From: Chaetoderma sp. LZ-2023a
Taxonomy: Eukaryota; Mollusca; Caudofoveata; Chaetodermatida; Chaetodermatidae
Assembly (NCBI GenBank): GCA_034401795.1
Contig: CM067373.1
Location: 87,319,448 to 87,383,447 of the forward strand
DNA length: 64,000 bases
Reading direction: 5' to 3'
The notes beneath the pieces were generated by a model. It saw only the letters and a list, made by a program, of their open reading frames with translations. It made no database searches and had not been told where the DNA came from. This document shows positions 59,839 to 64,000 of the stretch, piece by piece. Every line of letters starts with the position of its first letter. Positions within the stretch are counted from its first letter, which is position 1. Both the position numbers and the translations under genes were made by a program.

Positions 59839-60106
59839 GTTTCTTAAATAGTAAAGACATATAATTCGTACAAAAAATCCTAGTCCGTCATCAATTAAGC
59901 ATTCGTAACGAACTTAGCTATGTCATTCATGACGTAATTGATTTTGATCCTATATGTCAAGTAGTTGATTATGGCTTCACATTATATTATGCGAATTCAC
60001 ATCCGAAAGTTTCAAAACGATTTAAACATCTATTTAAGAATTATTTGCTTGCAGAACCAGAAGCAGATCGTTCCTGTCGCCGACAATTAATCTTTAAATA
60101 GCACAC

Positions 60107-60192
60107 TTGTTTTGCAGCATTAATTGTAGGAATCTATCAGCAGACATCGGAAAATAAACTGCCTGGTATGTGATTGACACAAATATAGGCAT
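60107..60192 (-). pseudogene. Block B counterpart of the upstream coding exon
   Basis: ATG at 60192, MPIFVSITY...SADRF...QLMLQN. It has a 6-bp in-frame deletion relative to block A and changes at several residues. It belongs to a receptor copy that is itself broken. Confidence 0.35.
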
Positions 60193-60325
60193 TTATAGCA
60201 TGATGTGCAGACATTGTTTGTACATCAAAAGGTGGTATTCAGCATCATTGATGTAATCTGATCACATTACCGCTCTTAAACCTATGAACCCGAAATAAAG
60301 AATCTGAAAACTCAATTGCAATTTA

Positions 60326-60420
60326 CTAAATATTTCCAAACTAATTTGACTGGGATCCGATGCTGCCTGTGCTAAAGGAAGCAACATATCCCTGTTAAAG
60401 GGGTTTCAAAATAGTCAACA
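60326..60420. repeat. Fold-back family H, decayed copy
   Basis: 'aaatatttccaaactaattt' and 'gactgggatccgatgctgcc'; the right arm is degraded. It corresponds to 7238-7334. Confidence 0.65.
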
Positions 60421-61044
60421 TACCGTACCACGTGTATAGAACAAAATATTTATCATTATACATTGAAATTAAGATTCAGGGGATTCAGCATTCAAATTGT
60501 TAATACTACTTTGCTTATTGTCTTTATAGTGATACTTATAGAAGCAAGATAGATAATGGATTTTTCTTGACAGACAGTGAGTTAATTTAATAATATACCT
60601 ACTGCTGCCGATATGATTAGAGTCCATTCAGACATTCCATTTGATCGGTTTATGTTCTCTCATGTTAACAGTGCTGTATTGATTACGTCTCTAAAGGCCT
60701 GCCGAGATAGAGCACAATTACAAAAGAAAGAAACGCAGAAGCATGAATTGTCAGCCATATACGCAATTTAGTTGTAGATAAAGACTATTATGTGATATGT
60801 ATTGATAAAGAAGTTAGGCATGCTAAAGTGAGGTAGACCAAAACATGCTATGACTTGGTAGGCCGAGATGTAAAGCACAAGGAAGGACCGGGTAGGTTAA
60901 ATTTGGAAAATTATGCTCTGAAAATTAATTTCAAAGACTTTTCTAATAAATTGGCCAAATAACGTGTGCATGGGAAGTAGGGGTTGGTTCCGGTGCCATT
61001 GTTTGCATGCCCCATGAGTTTGTGGGTTGATGTGGGAATTGATT

Positions 61045-61110
61045 CCTCCCACCCACGCACGCACGCACACACGCTCACACACGCACGCACGCACGCACAC
61101 ATACACACGT
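61045..61110. repeat. (CACG)n microsatellite at the block B end
   Basis: CACGCACG and CACACA units begin where homology to block A stops. At the matching point block A has C-rich 'ccaccaccacc' followed by unrelated sequence. Confidence 0.9.
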
Positions 61111-63938
61111 GACAACGTCCATAGAAGAAGCAGCCACATTTCAGTGATAATGAATTTAACACCTTGTTCCTTTGCGACGTTCTTTTCTAGTATAGGCAGA
61201 TATGCTGACTTCTTGAAAATCCTTCTTGTTGACCCTTGAAACAATTTTTGGAAATCATTTTTGAAAAAGGTGAATTAATCAGAATTAATTGTGGCGTTCC
61301 GACCAAAGAATTTAAGACTGGTCTTTCCATAATAACTCATCCCTGACCATTTCACCATGGGCCCCTTGTTGCCTCACTGGTTGCCGCACATGGAACCGGC
61401 CCTCCACCACCATCTAAGGGCAAATGGATCCGCTTCGAACGGGAATCTCGGGGTGAAGACTGAACCATCTACAAACATTTGTTGACCATGTAGTGGGCCA
61501 ATGTAACAGTAATGTTCCAACGGGGCCGGACGTGCATTCACACCCACATGATTTACCTGTATAGTTATATATCGGAAGCCATGCTCTCAATTCACTCTCT
61601 CTCTCTCTGAATTAATCACATAGGATTGAGCGAAGGGGTAGGAGAATAGTAACACCCCTCGCAATCTGAGGAGGTGGGGAAAAGTTCCATTCTAAACACT
61701 AAATAAAGAGAAAAACACGATATTACGGCTTAACATGCAGTGAATTCAACCACGGAATGATATCGATCGTTTCATTGTTTTCTCAAAATAACAGCAATAA
61801 TAGTACATAAAATGTTTCATGAATGATAATTAAGAGCAACTATGATAACAATCATGGGTTTTAATTAAGATGTACGTCACAGCCTACTATAACCCCATTG
61901 TATGAAATGTTACCATCCTACATGAGGAAGGAGAGAACGATGTACGGATATCCAGAAAACATCTGGATGGAATGTAAAGTTGGAGGTAGGATATGGCGAA
62001 TTCCATCTGTATAATGCAAGTACATCGAATTCCCGTGAAGTTTCAAGATGCTTAAAATTATATGTTCATCTATCAAGTTATATTCTATAGTACGTTGGAT
62101 TCCAATATATGAGATGTGAGTTGTGTGCAACATTGATATAAAGTTATCCAAAGATACACCATTTACCCATAAGAGTGGGGTGTTGATAGGTGTTCCATGG
62201 AGATTCCATTGAATTTGTCACTGGTACCGAATCATGAAAGGAAGAAAGTTCCGCAAGTACTACACAGAAGTTCCGAAAATACATAATGGGGGTCAGTTCG
62301 CTATGTTGAAACACATACGTTTCCAGTTAAATTGTTATGTGTAATTCCTAACGCTACATGATGGATGATGATCGATAATAATCAGCATATGGTTTAACCG
62401 GATATTATGTTATAGCCGACACTGTTTGTGAGAGAGCAGAAGTTCTGTGAAGTCATACAGAAGTTACACAGAAGTGATCATACAGATCTTTCATGGAACT
62501 GATATAATCTGGTGTAGCACGGATCGCCAAGGGCCGGGCTAGAATAACCCGTACCAACACGTTCGTCGTCACCTCCATAATAAGCACATCATGATTGCTT
62601 GCATAGCGTGTGTATCATAGCACACTTAGTAAATGATAGAGTCTGTATGATCTCCTACCGTGTATGTGCGATAATCTAGATAGGCCAAGCACGATGTACT
62701 GTAGGAATGGAGATGGCATCTTTTATGTATATATTTCCCTTGCTCGCTAAATTGCTAATGTGGGGCCCTCTTGCCCCATCCTTGGATGAATCTCAAACCA
62801 AATTCCCTCAGAAATCCAAATCTGCTATCAGAATTTAAATCGGATAAGGGATGGCGGAGATATCGTTTACTATATTTAAAAAGGTGCGGTACTACTGGCC
62901 GCACTGTGGTTAATTCTGTAGTATTTATGGCGTCATAAATGCATGATTGCTGTTTTGGCCTGGTTGTAACAACCTGCGTGCAATTGGATGTGTGGAACTG
63001 GCGGTATCCCGCAATCCTGGAATTCGTGTTTCGGGGCTGCCGGGCTAGCTGATTCCTGCCATTTCTACAGACGCCCAGTAGTCGTACCTTGGAACCTGAA
63101 ACACGAGCACCTGCCGCCGCTTCCCTGTGCGATTCGTGACACCTGTTGGTGAGTACCACTATAATGTACTAGTAGTATTACTACAAATTGTGTCAGGAGT
63201 ACTTTTGGCCCCAAACGAAAAATTATTGTTAGTTATTTCTAAATTCTACTCACGATTTTGCTGTTAAAAAAAGATAGAATTCTCGGAAATATAAGGGCTG
63301 CTATTGTCTTGCCCGAACGTCAATTTGACAGACTCTGGCCGCCATTTTGATTATTTTATAGTTTTTTATCTAATTATTACGGATGATAGGTGAGTTATAG
63401 TTAAATATATATTATTTGTTTATACTATAGCATGCAAATGTCGGGTATATAGATTAATATACCTTACATACATACGTCATATTTATTTGAACTGTAATGA
63501 ATCGATGTATATTTTCGTGCTACGTTTCTATCATCTATGTCAGTATTCCGTGGAATGACAACCCTATAGTTTCTGGATTGTTATTGTTAGTTGTCTTCAG
63601 TGTCATATGTAGGAAACTGCGATTCTGAGCTGTAGTTTAACCGTCGGATTTTTTATATTTCTTTATACTTTAATTACAGTTCAATTTCGTTGTTTATTTC
63701 AGAATTATTTGAAATAAAGAAGTGATATAAATCACCGTTGTTGTTATTATTGTTATTATCATTAGTATTAACTTTTTGAACATTAGAGGGTAAACTCCCT
63801 TCTAATCAACAAATACGTTTCAATTGTAGTATTAGGTTTACTAATTACACTGAAGATTATTAGTTTTTTCTTGCTATTATTAATTTAAAAAGTTGATTAC
63901 CACATTGCTAGCTACTCCGTTAAAACACTACTCAGCTT
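61111..63938. other. No gene recognised; possible promoter-like motif near 63.34 kb
   Basis: A 134-codon reverse frame (62755-63159) has no recognisable domain. The forward strand has GGTGAGTA at about 63149, which would be a good splice donor. GCCGCCATTTTG (63339-63350) is a YY1-type motif. Nothing firm. Confidence 0.35.
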
Positions 63939-64000
63939 ATGTCTTCTTTTCAAGTTAAGTCTGAGGAGTTTTTGGCTCTCTCCCAGTTTTCTGTGGATCA
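63939..64000 (+). CDS. Possible start of an ORF cut by the window end
   Basis: ATG at 63939 opens a frame reading MSSFQVKSEEFLALSQFSVD to the last base. Too short to identify. Confidence 0.2.
   Translation, partial: MSSFQVKSEEFLALSQFSVD

Larger units (their letters stand above)
59446..60106 (-). other. Candidate intron of the block B GPCR gene
   Basis: Equivalent of 5970-7012: GTGTGC at the 5' side and ATGTAAG at the 3' side on the minus strand. It contains a complete family-H hairpin. Confidence 0.35.
55031..61060. repeat. Segmental duplication block B
   Basis: Colinear with block A (see there). It keeps about 740 bp of LINE sequence lost from A, has one GPCR copy instead of two, and lacks the 42-bp repeats at 6.6 kb. 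Divergence from A is clearly greater than between the two tandem units inside A, so this is the older duplication. Confidence 0.9.

Noticed and set aside
62755..63159. 134-codon reverse frame
   Set aside because: No recognisable motif, and a plausible forward splice donor overlaps it; too weak to call a gene.

Overview
This is eukaryotic, intron-poor and very repeat-rich DNA from an invertebrate animal. I think a mollusc or another lophotrochozoan is most likely (moderate confidence). The reasons are a BEL/Pao fragment, a Penelope-type GIY-YIG remnant, a Tc1 element, a TTF/DUF4371-type hAT relic, and an interspersed repeat whose ends ("AGAGGCCCCAGGGGCC" near 23.16 kb and "GGCCAGGTGAGCTAA" near 23.97 kb) resemble, from memory, repeats common in molluscan genomes. 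There are no operons, Shine-Dalgarno sites, rRNA genes or CRISPR arrays.

The only host-type genes I can support are four copies of one rhodopsin-class GPCR gene, all on the minus strand. Copy 1 (2717-3684) is broken, copy 2 (4858-5823) is intact, copy 3 (40040-41008, open upstream to 41251) is intact, and copy 4 (58332-59300) is broken. They sit in segmental duplications. Block A (1-7940) and block B (55031-61060) are colinear for 6-8 kb, and block C (40030-41705) covers the gene and its upstream region. Within block A a 2.1 kb unit carrying copies 1 and 2 was duplicated again in tandem. A short upstream coding segment (starting MSIFVSITY or a close variant) is conserved in A, B and C. It is fused to the receptor frame in C but lies about 0.66-1.04 kb away in B and A, which suggests an intron difference.

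The rest is mobile or repetitive. 8.3-9.1 kb: units of a family also found inverted as an array at 18.8-20.6 kb. 10.56-14.31 kb: a 24-bp-period satellite. 15-21.4 kb: a tRNA-like SINE, microsatellites, a 0.4 kb dispersed repeat and a BEL/Pao reverse transcriptase fragment. 21.4-27.8 kb: a segment bounded by 23-bp inverted repeats. 28-30.3 kb: a second SINE, a (TA)n tract and a fold-back MITE. 31.9-33.5 kb: a hAT transposase relic that runs into a 20-bp minisatellite (33.5-34.6 kb), followed by a 630-bp tandem duplication. 42-44.8 kb: a decayed LINE and a Penelope-type 3' end. 51.8-53.5 kb: a structurally intact Tc1-like element with an uninterrupted 341-aa DD34E transposase.

Two fold-back families recur across the window. 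One has a core of about 95 bp with arms reading CTGTTGAATATTTTGAAACT and inward. The other is about 230 bp with a centre reading ACCACTGGAATGACTGGCTC. The longer version of the first often carries TGACGTCA palindromes. I found no coordinated pathway. The main biological theme is recent local expansion, decay and possible gene conversion of an orphan chemoreceptor-like GPCR family in transposon-dense DNA.
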